DNA of 64,000 nt, from assembly GCA_044220635.1 (NCBI GenBank), contig JBGAQP010000020.1:10650-74649 (forward strand), in the 5' to 3' direction. The notes beneath the pieces are model-generated. The model ran no database searches and was not told the DNA's origin. It saw nothing but the letters and a program-made list of their open reading frames with translations. Positions 7,143-14,656 of this stretch are shown here, piece after piece. The stretch's first letter is position 1; each line of letters opens with the position of its first letter. The DNA is from JBGAQP01 sp044220635. GTDB taxonomy: Bacteria > Pseudomonadota > Gammaproteobacteria > Burkholderiales > Usitatibacteraceae. A program made the position numbers and the translations under genes.

Positions 7143-10037
7143 TCATTGGTAGTCGGTGACCGGCGCGCAGGCGCAGAAGAGATTGCGGTCGCCGTAGACG
7201 TTGTCGGCGCGGCCCACCGGCGGCCAGTACTTCGCGGCACGCAGGCCCTTGAGGGGATACGCGGCGAGCTCGCGCGGATAGGCGTGCTTCCAGTCGTCGG
7301 CGAGCACCGCGGCGGCGGTGTGCGGCGCGTGCTTGAGCGGGTTGTCCTCGCGATCCAGACGCCCCGACTCGACCGCGCGAATCTCCTCGCGGATCGCGAT
7401 CATCGCCTCGCAGAAGCGGTCGAGCTCGCACTTCGGCTCGCTCTCGGTGGGCTCCACCATCAGCGTGCCCGGGACCGGGAAGGACATCGTCGGCGCGTGG
7501 AAGCCGTAGTCCATGAGGCGCTTGGCCACGTCCTCCACGCCGATTCCCGAGGAATCCTTGAGCGCGCGCAGGTCGAGAATGCACTCGTGGGCGACAAGCC
7601 CGCCGGGGCCCGTGTAGAGGACCGGGTAATGGGCAGAGAGACGCCGCGCGACGTAGTTCGCATTGAGGATCGCCGTCTCGGTGGCGGCCGTGAGTCCCGC
7701 CGCGCCCATCATCGCCACGTACATCCACGAAATCGGCAGGATCGAGGCGCTGCCGTAGGGCGCGGCCGACACGGCCCCGATCGCCTGCGGAGTGCGCTGC
7801 AGGTAACGGTGCCCCGGGAGGAAAGGCGCCAGGTGCGCGGCCACCGCCACGGGGCCGACGCCGGGGCCGCCCCCGCCGTGGGGGATGCAAAAGGTCTTGT
7901 GGAGGTTCAGGTGCGAGACGTCGCCCCCGAAGCGCCCGGGCGCGGCGAGCCCCACCATGGCGTTGAGGTTCGCGCCGTCGACGTACACCTGACCGCCGTG
8001 CGCGTGAACGATCTCGCAGATCTCGGTGATGCCGGCCTCGAACACGCCGTGCGTGGAGGGATAGGTGACCATGATCGCCGCGAGCTTCGCCGCGTGGGCG
8101 GTGGCCTTGGCGCGCAGGTCCGCGAGGTCCACGTTGCCGCGCTCGTCGCAGTCGACCACGACGACCTGCATGCCCGCCATGTGGGCCGAGGCGGGATTGG
8201 TGCCGTGCGCCGAGTGGGGGATGAGGCAGACGTCGCGGTGCCCTTCCCCGCGGCTCGCATGCCAGGCGCGGATCACGAGCAGGCCCGCGTACTCGCCCTG
8301 GGATCCGGCGTTGGGCTGCAGCGACACGGCGGCATAGCCCGTGCACTCGCACAGCATCCGCTCGAGACCCTCGATGAGCTCGCGGGAGCCCGCCCACTGG
8401 TCCGCGGGCGCGAAGGGATGGATCGCGCCGAACTCGGGCCAGGTGACCGGCAGCATCTCGCTCGTGGCGTTGAGCTTCATCGTGCACGAGCCCAGGGGGA
8501 TCATCGCGCGGTCGAGCGCGACGTCCTGGTCGGCGAGGCGGCGCAGGTAGCGCAGCATCGCGGTTTCCGAGTGGTGGCGGTGGAAGACCGGATGGCCCAG
8601 GTAGGCCGAAGCGCGCCGCAGCGCATCGGGGATCGCCTCGGGGGCCGCGGCGTCGAGGTCGGCGGCGGCGAGTCCCGCGGCCTTCCCGGCGAAGGCCGCC
8701 CAGATTGCCTCGAGGTCGGCGCGCGTCGTCGTCTCGTCGAGCGACAGGCCGATCCGACCGGCGTCGACCCGGCGGAAGTTCATGCCCGCGGCGACTCCGC
8801 GGCGCAGGATCGCCTCGGTGTCCTTGCCCGTGGACACGGTGATCGTGTCGAAGAAGGCCTTCGTGGGCACCGCGAACCCCAGCTTCCCGAGGCCGGCCTT
8901 CAGGATCGCGGCGAGCCGGCTGACGCGACGCGCGATGCGAGCGAGGCCCTCGGGACCGTGGTAGACGGCGTAGAGCCCCGCCATCACGGCGAGCAGTACC
9001 TGCGCGGTGCAGATGTTCGAGGTCGCCTTCTCGCGGCGGATGTGCTGCTCTCGCGTCTGCAGCGCGAGGCGATAGGCGGGCCGGCCCTGGGCGTCGACCG
9101 TGACGCCCACGAGGCGACCGGGCATGCTGCGCTTGAGCTCGTCTTTCGTCGCGAGGTAGCCGGCGTGCGGGCCGCCCAGCCCCATGGGAACGCCGAACCG
9201 CTGCGCCGAGCCGACGACGACGTCCGCTCCCCATTCGCCGGGTGGCACGACGAGCGCGAGCGCGAGGAGGTCCGCGCAGGCGACGAGGTGGGCGTCCTTC
9301 GCGTGCACGGCCGCGGCGAGCTCGCGATGGTCGCGCAGCTCCCCGTCGACGCCGGGGTATTGAACGAGCACCGCGAACGCATCCGCGGCGGCGAGCGCGG
9401 CGGCGGGCATCACCTCGACCGCGATTCCCAGGGGCTCGGCGCGCGTGCGCACGACGTCGATCGTCTGGGGCAGCACGTCGTCGGCGACGGCGAAGAGGCG
9501 CGAGGCGTTTCTCGCCGACCGCAGGCACAGCGTCATCGCCTCGGCGGCGGCGGTCGCCTCGTCGAGCATCGAGGCGTTGGCGATCGCCATGCCGGTGAGG
9601 TCCGCGACCATCGTCTGGAAGTTCGCGAGCGCCTCGAGCCGGCCCTGGGAGATCTCGGGCTGGTAGGGCGTGTACGCGGTGTACCAGGCGGGGTTCTCGA
9701 GGACGTTGCGCAGGATCACGCCGGGCGTGTGCGTGCCGTAGTAGCCCTGCCCGATGAAGGAGCGCAGCACGCGGTTTTTCGCGGCGATGCGCCGCAGCCC
9801 TTCGAGCGCCTCGGCCTCGGTCATCGGCGTGCCGAGCGCCATGGCGGAGCGGCTGCGGATGGCGGGCGGGATCACGGCGTCGACGAGCTGGGCGCGGGAG
9901 GCGAAGCCCAACGTGGCGAGCATCTCGGCCTGCTCCGGGGCCGAGGGGCCGATGTGGCGGCGCTCGAAGGCGCCGGAATCCTCGAGCTCGGCGAGCGTCT
10001 CGCGCCGCGATGGCGGGGGCAGGCGGGTGTCGGGCAT
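7143..10037 (-). CDS. gcvP: Glycine dehydrogenase (aminomethyl-transferring), P-protein
   Basis: 964 residues from ATG 10037 (MPDTRLPPP), the usual length of the single-chain GcvP. The N-terminal half carries FIGQGYYGTHTPGVILRN, the C-terminal half IPLGSCTMKLNA and the pyridoxal-phosphate lysine region HLNLHKTFCIPHGGGGPG. The enzyme decarboxylates glycine and passes the aminomethyl group to lipoylated GcvH. It is the last gene of gcvT-gcvH-gcvP and starts 20 bp after gcvH. The operon is controlled by the upstream glycine riboswitch, which fits a catabolic role that turns on when glycine is in excess. Confidence 0.97.
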   Translation of the reverse strand: MPDTRLPPPSRRETLAELEDSGAFERRHIGPSAPEQAEMLATLGFASRAQLVDAVIPPAIRSRSAMALGTPMTEAEALEGLRRIAAKNRVLRSFIGQGYYGTHTPGVILRNVLENPAWYTAYTPYQPEISQGRLEALANFQTMVADLTGMAIANASMLDEATAAAEAMTLCLRSARNASRLFAVADDVLPQTIDVVRTRAEPLGIAVEVMPAAALAAADAFAVLVQYPGVDGELRDHRELAAAVHAKDAHLVACADLLALALVVPPGEWGADVVVGSAQRFGVPMGLGGPHAGYLATKDELKRSMPGRLVGVTVDAQGRPAYRLALQTREQHIRREKATSNICTAQVLLAVMAGLYAVYHGPEGLARIARRVSRLAAILKAGLGKLGFAVPTKAFFDTITVSTGKDTEAILRRGVAAGMNFRRVDAGRIGLSLDETTTRADLEAIWAAFAGKAAGLAAADLDAAAPEAIPDALRRASAYLGHPVFHRHHSETAMLRYLRRLADQDVALDRAMIPLGSCTMKLNATSEMLPVTWPEFGAIHPFAPADQWAGSRELIEGLERMLCECTGYAAVSLQPNAGSQGEYAGLLVIRAWHASRGEGHRDVCLIPHSAHGTNPASAHMAGMQVVVVDCDERGNVDLADLRAKATAHAAKLAAIMVTYPSTHGVFEAGITEICEIVHAHGGQVYVDGANLNAMVGLAAPGRFGGDVSHLNLHKTFCIPHGGGGPGVGPVAVAAHLAPFLPGHRYLQRTPQAIGAVSAAPYGSASILPISWMYVAMMGAAGLTAATETAILNANYVARRLSAHYPVLYTGPGGLVAHECILDLRALKDSSGIGVEDVAKRLMDYGFHAPTMSFPVPGTLMVEPTESEPKCELDRFCEAMIAIREEIRAVESGRLDREDNPLKHAPHTAAAVLADDWKHAYPRELAAYPLKGLRAAKYWPPVGRADNVYGDRNLFCACAPVTDYQ

Positions 10038-10057
10038 GGCGGTCCCTCGGGATGCGG

Positions 10058-10438
10058 TCACTCGGCGGCGACCTTCTCGTAGCCCGCGGCGTCGAGGAGC
10101 TTGTCGAGATCGGCGGGGTTGTCGGGCTTGATGCGGTACATCCACGCGGCATAGGCGTCCGCGTTCACCTTCTCCGGGGCGCCCGCAAGCTCCTCGTTGG
10201 CGGCGACGATCTCGCCCGCGACGGGCGCGTAGATGTCGGAGGCGGCCTTGACCGACTCCACCACGCCCACCGCCTCGCCAGCGGCGACCTTGCGTCCGGG
10301 CTTGGGCGGCTCGACGAACACGATGTCGCCGAGCTGCTCCTGCGCGTGGTCGGAGATCCCCACGGAAACGCTGCCGTCGGCTTCCAGCCGCGCCCACTCG
10401 TGCGATTCGGTGTACCGGAGTTCCTTCGGGATGTTCAT
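10058..10438 (-). CDS. gcvH: Glycine cleavage system H protein
   Basis: 126 residues, the normal size. The lipoyl attachment site is VVESVKAASDIYAPVAG (Lys near residue 64), and the N-terminus MNIPKELRYTESHEWAR is typical. The lipoyl arm shuttles the aminomethyl group from GcvP to GcvT and is reoxidised by lipoamide dehydrogenase, whose gene is not in this window. It lies between gcvT (49 bp gap holding a palindromic repeat) and gcvP (20 bp gap) on the same strand. Confidence 0.97.
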   Translation of the reverse strand: MNIPKELRYTESHEWARLEADGSVSVGISDHAQEQLGDIVFVEPPKPGRKVAAGEAVGVVESVKAASDIYAPVAGEIVAANEELAGAPEKVNADAYAAWMYRIKPDNPADLDKLLDAAGYEKVAAE

Positions 10439-10453
10439 CGCTCTTCCTTATTT

Positions 10454-10485
10454 CCCCCTCTCCCTTGGGAGAGGGCCGGGGTGAG
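10454..10485 (+). repeat. Dispersed palindromic repeat (CCCTCTCCC/GGGAGAGGG type), copy A
   Basis: A hairpin with arms CCCTCTCCC and GGGAGAGGG, followed by CCGGGGTGAG, fills most of the 49-bp gap between gcvT and gcvH. A second copy in the opposite orientation, with matched changes in the loop and tail, lies at 21281-21312 upstream of thrS. Both read as one family: stem, two variable bases, GGGG, pyrimidine, GAG. Similar REP-like sequences are common in proteobacterial intergenic regions. Confidence 0.7.
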
Positions 10486-10487
10486 AA

Positions 10488-11573
10488 TCAGACCAGTCGA
10501 TTGCCGTGGCGCACGAAGGGAGGCTTCACGACCTTCGCGGCGAGCTCCTTGTCGCGCACCTGCACGCGCACGGTGGCGCCGGCAAGCGTGCCGCGCGCGA
10601 GCCGCGCGAGCGCGATCGATTGCTCGAGCGTCGGAGAAAATGTCCCGCTCGTGACCTCGCCGTCGCCGCCCTCGGCGAGCACCTTCTGGTGCGAGCGCAG
10701 CACGCCGCCCTTCTCGAGGAGCAGCAGGCCGAGGAAATCGAAGCGCTGGCCCCGCGCCTCGAGCGCCTTGCGCCCGAAGAAAGGGCGTGCCGCCTTGAGG
10801 TCCACCGTCCAGGCGAGGCCGGCGTCGAGAGGCGAGGTCGCCGCGTCCATGTCCTGCCCGTAGAGGTTCATGCCCGCCTCGAGGCGCAGCGTGTCGCGCG
10901 CGCCCAGCCCGCAGGGACGCACGCCCGCGGCCACGATCCCGTTCCAGATCGTGGCGGCCTCCTGCGCGGGAAAGACCATCTCGAAGCCGTCCTCCCCGGT
11001 GTAGCCCGTGCGCGCGAGCATGATGTCGTCGCCGATACGCGCGGCGTGGAAGGCCGCAAGGGGCTCGGAGGCGGGCTGGGTCTCCGGGAAGGCCTTCCAG
11101 AGCTTCGCGCGCGCGTTCGGGCCCTGGACGGCGACCATCGCCAGGTCCTCGCGCGGCCTGATCGCGACCCCGTGGCCCGCGAGGGCGTTGAGCGAGTGCA
11201 GCCACTGGATGTCGGACTCCGCCGTGCCCGCGTTCACGACCAGGCGGAAGAAGTCCTCGCGGAAGAAGTAGGCGATGAGGTCGTCCACCACGCCGCCTTC
11301 GTCGTTGAGCATGCAGGAATAGAGCGCCTTGCCGGGCGTCGCGAGCTTCGCCACGTCGTTGGCGAGCGCGAAACGCAGGAACTCGCGGGCGCCGGCGCCC
11401 TCGAGGTCGACCACCCGCATGTGCGAGACGTCGAAGATCCCGGCGTCGCGGCGCACCGCGTGGTGCTCCTCGATCTGCGAGCCGTAGTGGACGGGCATGT
11501 CCCAGCCGCCGAAATCGACCATGCGCGCGCCGGCGGCGCGATGGATGGCGTTCAAGGGCGTGGTCTTCGGCAC
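10488..11573 (-). CDS. gcvT: Aminomethyltransferase, glycine cleavage system T protein
   Basis: 361 residues with a GTG start at 11573, chosen because it has a good Shine-Dalgarno (GGGAGG seven bases upstream) and gives the typical N-terminus PKTTPLNAIHRAAGARMVDFGGWDMPVHY. Conserved folate-binding features include DVSHMRV, RTGYTGEDGFEM and DTLRLEAGMNLYG. It transfers the methylene group to tetrahydrofolate and releases ammonia. It is the first gene of gcvT-gcvH-gcvP and lies just after an intrinsic terminator and a tandem glycine riboswitch, so glycine directly controls its transcription. Confidence 0.96.
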   Translation of the reverse strand: MPKTTPLNAIHRAAGARMVDFGGWDMPVHYGSQIEEHHAVRRDAGIFDVSHMRVVDLEGAGAREFLRFALANDVAKLATPGKALYSCMLNDEGGVVDDLIAYFFREDFFRLVVNAGTAESDIQWLHSLNALAGHGVAIRPREDLAMVAVQGPNARAKLWKAFPETQPASEPLAAFHAARIGDDIMLARTGYTGEDGFEMVFPAQEAATIWNGIVAAGVRPCGLGARDTLRLEAGMNLYGQDMDAATSPLDAGLAWTVDLKAARPFFGRKALEARGQRFDFLGLLLLEKGGVLRSHQKVLAEGGDGEVTSGTFSPTLEQSIALARLARGTLAGATVRVQVRDKELAAKVVKPPFVRHGNRLV

Positions 11574-11583
11574 GGCGCCTCCC

Positions 11584-11628
11584 GGAAAAGAAAAGGGGCC
11601 AGGTGAGCCGTCGCGCTCGCCTGACCCC
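11584..11628 (-). terminator. Intrinsic terminator of the glycine riboswitch expression platform
   Basis: On the minus strand a long stem (GGGGTCAGGCGAGC at 11628-11615 against GCTCACCTGGCCCC at 11608-11595, six-base loop) is followed by TTTTCTTTT. It lies between aptamer 2 and the gcvT start. The 5' arm begins inside the last helix of aptamer 2, so glycine binding should compete with terminator folding and give an ON switch. Confidence 0.82.
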
Positions 11629-11826
11629 TCTGTCCCTTGTACCTGAGAGATTACGGTGGCCGGAATGCCGGCTCCGCTCGCCCCTTCGGTGGGCAGCCCG
11701 ATTCGCCGCCGCTCTCCAGAGTCCGGGGATTCCCCCGGGTCCGATCGGTCCCTTTTGCCTGAGAGTTTGCGGGTGCTACCCCTTCGGCGGCCCCGCCGCG
11801 TCGCTGCGAGGCTCTCTCCCGGTCGG
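11625..11826 (-). promoter_or_regulatory. Tandem (two-aptamer) glycine riboswitch
   Basis: Two glycine aptamers read on the minus strand. Aptamer 1 spans about 11826-11738 (GGGAGAGAGCC, CCGAAGGGGTAGC, AAACTCTCAGGCAAAAGGGA). Aptamer 2 spans about 11724-11625 (TGGAGAGCGGC, CCGAAGGGGCGAGC, AATCTCTCAGGTACAAGGGA). Both carry the class signatures CCGAAGG and CTCTCAGG. The short linker is typical of cooperative tandem glycine riboswitches. It sits directly upstream of gcvT-gcvH-gcvP and overlaps the terminator stem that forms the expression platform. Confidence 0.95.
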
Positions 11827-11835
11827 ATGCGCGGC

Positions 11836-11865
11836 ATTGTCCGGGCCGCCGGGGGTGGCTGTCAA
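11836..11865 (-). promoter_or_regulatory. Predicted sigma-70 promoter of the gcv operon
   Basis: On the minus strand a perfect -35 TTGACA (11865-11860) is separated by 18 bp from GACAAT (11841-11836). Transcription would start near 11829, immediately before the first glycine aptamer at 11826, so promoter and riboswitch positions agree. Confidence 0.7.
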
Positions 11866-12057
11866 TCCGAGCGCGCCGTCCATCGCTCCGCCCCGGGCCC
11901 AATTGATGAAGCGCAAGGTCGGCGCGCACCCGCGCCATTAGCATGGCAGTCAACCCGCAGCCGGGACGACTCCGGCCACAACAACGGCGCCGCAAGGCAG
12001 CGTGGGCACGCCACCTCGGAGCCGAAGCGGGCGCATTCCTTCCCGGAGGAACGGACC

Positions 12058-13713
12058 ATGTCCGACCCAGCTTCCGCGTCGCGCCAGATCGACCGCGGCC
12101 TGTGCATCCTGCAGGATCCCGTGCGCAACAAGGGGACCGCCTTCACCGATTCCGAGCGCGACGCGCTGGGCCTGCGGGGGCTGCTGCCCCCGCGCGTGCA
12201 CACCCAGCCCGAGCAGGTCGCGCGGGTCCTCGAGAACGTGCGCCGCCAGGCGACGGACCTCGACAAGTACATGAGCCTCACCTCGCTGCACGACCGCAAC
12301 GAGACCCTCTTCTTCCGCCTGGTGATGGACAACGCGGAGGAAGTCCTGCCGCTCATCTACACCCCGACCGTGGGCCTCGGGTGCCAGATGTACAGCCACA
12401 TCTTCCAGCGCGCGCGCGGCCTCTTCATCTCCGCGAACGATGCGGGCCGGGTGAAGAAAGTCCTGCAGAACTGGCAGGGACGCGCGGGCATCATCGTCGT
12501 CACCGACGGCGAGCGCATCCTCGGCCTCGGCGACCTCGGCGCCCAGGGCATGGGCATCCCGGTGGGCAAGCTCTCGATCTACACCGCCTGCGCGGGCGTT
12601 CACCCGGAGTTGTGCCTGCCGGTGACGCTCGACGTGGGAACCGACAACCAGGCGCTGCTCGACGACCCGTTCTACATCGGGCTCTCGCGCCGGCGCCTGC
12701 GCGGCGAGGCCTACGACGCGCTGGTGGACGAGTTCGTCACCGCGGCGCAGGAGGTCTTCCCTGGCGTGCTGATCCAGTTCGAGGATTTCGCCAACGCGAA
12801 CGCCTTCCGCCTGCTGCACAAGTACCAGGACAAGATCTGCACGTTCAACGACGACATCCAGGGAACGGCCTCGGTCGCGCTCGCGGGCCTCTACTCGGCG
12901 CTGCGGATCACCCGGCGAAAGCTCGCCGACACGCGGGTGCTCTTCCTCGGGGCGGGCGAAGCCGCCTGCGGCATCGCCGACCTCATCTCCTCGGCGCTCG
13001 TCGCATCGGGCGTTCCCGACGCCCAGGCGCGCAAGTGCTGCTGGCTCGTGGATTCCAAGGGGCTGGTGGTGGCCGGACGCACCGACCTCACCGAGCACAA
13101 GCGCAGGTACGCCCACGACCACGCGGGGGTGGCGGATTTCCTCTCGGCCGTGAAGGCGCTCAAGCCCAACGCGATCATCGGCGTGGCCGCGGTCGGCAAG
13201 ACCTTCACCAAGGAAGTCGTCGAGGCGATGTCCTCGTTCAACGAGCGCCCGATCATCTTCGCGCTCTCGAACCCGACCTCGAAGGCGGAGTGCACCGCCG
13301 AGGAGGCCTACACGTGGAGCAAGGGCGCCGCGGTGTTCGCCTGCGGGAGCCCGTTCGCGCCGGTCTCGATGAACGACCGGACCTTCGTTCCCCGCCAGGG
13401 CAACAATTCCTACATCTTCCCGGGCGTGGGCCTGGGCGTGGTCGCCTGCAAGGCGCGGCGCGTCACCGACGAGATGTTCCAAGTGGCGGCGAGCACGCTC
13501 GCGGGCATGGTCACCGAAAAGGACCTCGCGCAGGGCAGCATCTATCCGGCGATCGCGCAGATGCGCGAAGTGTCGGCCGCGATCGGCGCGGCGGTCGCGA
13601 AGGTGGCCTTCGACCGCGGGCTCGCGGGCGTGGCGAGGCCCGCGGACCTGGCCGCGTTCATCCGCGACAACATGTACGTCCCGAACTACCGGAGCATGGG
13701 CCCGGGCGCCTGA
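12058..13713 (+). CDS. NAD-dependent malic enzyme (large, MaeA/SfcA type)
   Basis: 551 residues from ATG 12058, which follows a strong GGAGGA Shine-Dalgarno. The malic-enzyme N-terminal domain shows LIYTPTVGLGCQ, ILGLGDLGAQGMGIPVGK and FEDFANANAFRLLHKY. The FNDDIQGTA motif and the dinucleotide fold FLGAGEAACGI follow. The length matches the eukaryote-like/MaeA type rather than the MaeB phosphotransacetylase fusion. It oxidatively decarboxylates malate to pyruvate. I prefer NAD by family, but cofactor choice is not certain from sequence. It is divergent from the gcv operon and followed by an intrinsic terminator. Confidence 0.93.
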   Translation: MSDPASASRQIDRGLCILQDPVRNKGTAFTDSERDALGLRGLLPPRVHTQPEQVARVLENVRRQATDLDKYMSLTSLHDRNETLFFRLVMDNAEEVLPLIYTPTVGLGCQMYSHIFQRARGLFISANDAGRVKKVLQNWQGRAGIIVVTDGERILGLGDLGAQGMGIPVGKLSIYTACAGVHPELCLPVTLDVGTDNQALLDDPFYIGLSRRRLRGEAYDALVDEFVTAAQEVFPGVLIQFEDFANANAFRLLHKYQDKICTFNDDIQGTASVALAGLYSALRITRRKLADTRVLFLGAGEAACGIADLISSALVASGVPDAQARKCCWLVDSKGLVVAGRTDLTEHKRRYAHDHAGVADFLSAVKALKPNAIIGVAAVGKTFTKEVVEAMSSFNERPIIFALSNPTSKAECTAEEAYTWSKGAAVFACGSPFAPVSMNDRTFVPRQGNNSYIFPGVGLGVVACKARRVTDEMFQVAASTLAGMVTEKDLAQGSIYPAIAQMREVSAAIGAAVAKVAFDRGLAGVARPADLAAFIRDNMYVPNYRSMGPGA

Positions 13714-13730
13714 ACGGCCGCGCCATGGAA

Positions 13731-13765
13731 AAAGGGCGACGCTCGCGCGTCGCCCTTTGTCTTTT
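13731..13765 (+). terminator. Intrinsic terminator after the malic enzyme gene
   Basis: A perfect 11-bp stem (AAAGGGCGACG / CGTCGCCCTTT, loop CTCGCG) is followed by GTCTTTT on the plus strand. It begins 18 bp after the stop codon. The A-rich left flank means it may also serve the tRNA-Pro transcript from the opposite strand. Confidence 0.85.
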
Positions 13766-13776
13766 CCGGATCCGAT

Positions 13777-13853
13777 TGGTCGGGGCGAGAAGATTCGAAC
13801 TTCCGACCCCCTGCACCCCATGCAGGTGCGCTACCAGGCTGCGCTACGCCCCG
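13777..13853 (-). tRNA. tRNA-Pro (anticodon GGG)
   Basis: A 77-nt cloverleaf on the minus strand: acceptor CGGGGCG / CGCCCCG, TAGCGCAGCCTGGTAGCGCA D-arm, anticodon stem CCTGC / GCAGG with loop ATGGGGT (anticodon GGG), and T-arm with TTCGAAT. The discriminator is A and CCA is encoded. The sequence closely parallels the proteobacterial tRNA-Pro(GGG). It lies downstream of the merR gene on the same strand. Confidence 0.95.
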
Positions 13854-13909
13854 ACCGAGAGCGAAATTATAACCGAGATCGGGTCCCGGACCGTCATTGC
13901 CTGCACGGG

Positions 13910-13938
13910 CCGGATCCCCGCCTTCGCGGGGATGACGG
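13910..13938. repeat. REP-like palindrome between merR and tRNA-Pro
   Basis: The sequence is an imperfect inverted repeat whose core, ATCCCCGCCTTCGCGGGGAT, forms a GC-rich hairpin flanked by CCGG and GACGG. It closely resembles the common proteobacterial REP pattern with a CCCGC...GCGGG core next to GTCAT. I see only one copy in this window. Confidence 0.6.
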
Positions 13939-13983
13939 AGCCAGGACGCGGGGACGGCGCAAGGTCGCGGCGAGGACGAGGCG

Positions 13984-14358
13984 CTACTCGTTGTCGAGCA
14001 TCTTGAGGATGCTCTTGAGTTCCTTGCGCAGGCTCGCGGGGGAGATCGGCTGGGGCACCGTCATCGTCATCTGGCCCTTGGCCGCACCCGGTTCCTCGAG
14101 GCGGTTGCGTGCGCCATTGATCGTGAAGCCGTGCTCGTAGAGAAGCTCGCGGATGCGGCGGATCAGCAGCACCTCGTGGTGCTGGTAATAGCGGCGGTTG
14201 CCGCGCCGCTTCAGGGGCTTGAGTTGCGTGAACTCCTGCTCCCAGTAGCGCAGCACATGGGGCTTCACCCCGCACAATTCGCTCACTTCCCCGATGGTGA
14301 AATAGCGCTTGGCGGGGATCGCCGGAAGGTCAGTCGTCGCCAGGTTCTCCGTGGCCAT
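13984..14358 (-). CDS. MerR-family transcriptional regulator downstream of ihfA
   Basis: 124 residues. The winged helix-turn-helix is RYFTIGEVSELCGVKPHVLR, followed by YWEQEFTQLKPLKRRGNRRY and a dimerisation helix. There is no C-terminal Cys cluster, so it is unlikely to be a metal sensor. It overlaps the end of ihfA by 29 bp. This conserved pheST-ihfA-merR arrangement suggests cotranscription; the target genes of this orthologous group are not established by sequence. Confidence 0.9.
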   Translation of the reverse strand: MATENLATTDLPAIPAKRYFTIGEVSELCGVKPHVLRYWEQEFTQLKPLKRRGNRRYYQHHEVLLIRRIRELLYEHGFTINGARNRLEEPGAAKGQMTMTVPQPISPASLRKELKSILKMLDNE

Positions 14359-14656
14359 CGAAGGATTTCTCCACCAGGCTCTTCAGTTTCTGGCTCGCGT
14401 GGAACGTGACGACGCGCCGCGCGGTGATGGGGATTTCCTCCCCGGTCTTCGGGTTCCGGCCGGGGCGCTGCGGCTTCTTGCGCAGCTGGAAGTTGCCGAA
14501 CCCGGAGAGCTTGACCATCTCGCCCCGTTCGAGGGCGATGCGGATCTCCTCGAAGAACGACTCGACCATGTCCTTGGCCTCGCGCTTGTTGAGCCCGACC
14601 TTCTCGAACATCAGGTCGGCAAGCTCGGCCTTCGTGAGGGTGACCTTGTCTTTCAC
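14330..14656 (-). CDS. ihfA: Integration host factor subunit alpha
   Basis: 108 residues from GTG 14656, whose bases overlap the pheT TGA stop (GTGA). The HU/IHF fold is complete: LTKAELADLMFEKVGLNKRE, EMVKLSGFGNFQLRKKPQR and the DNA-intercalating arm PGRNPKTGEEIPI. IHF bends DNA sharply at specific sites in recombination, replication and transcription. The pheT-ihfA coupling is the classical arrangement of gamma- and betaproteobacteria. Confidence 0.96.
   Translation of the reverse strand: MKDKVTLTKAELADLMFEKVGLNKREAKDMVESFFEEIRIALERGEMVKLSGFGNFQLRKKPQRPGRNPKTGEEIPITARRVVTFHASQKLKSLVEKSFDGHGEPGDD

Noticed and set aside
7146..10082. 978-codon open frame on the plus strand opposite gcvP
   Set aside because: Arg/His/Gly-rich shadow of gcvP with no domain; gcvP is unambiguous.
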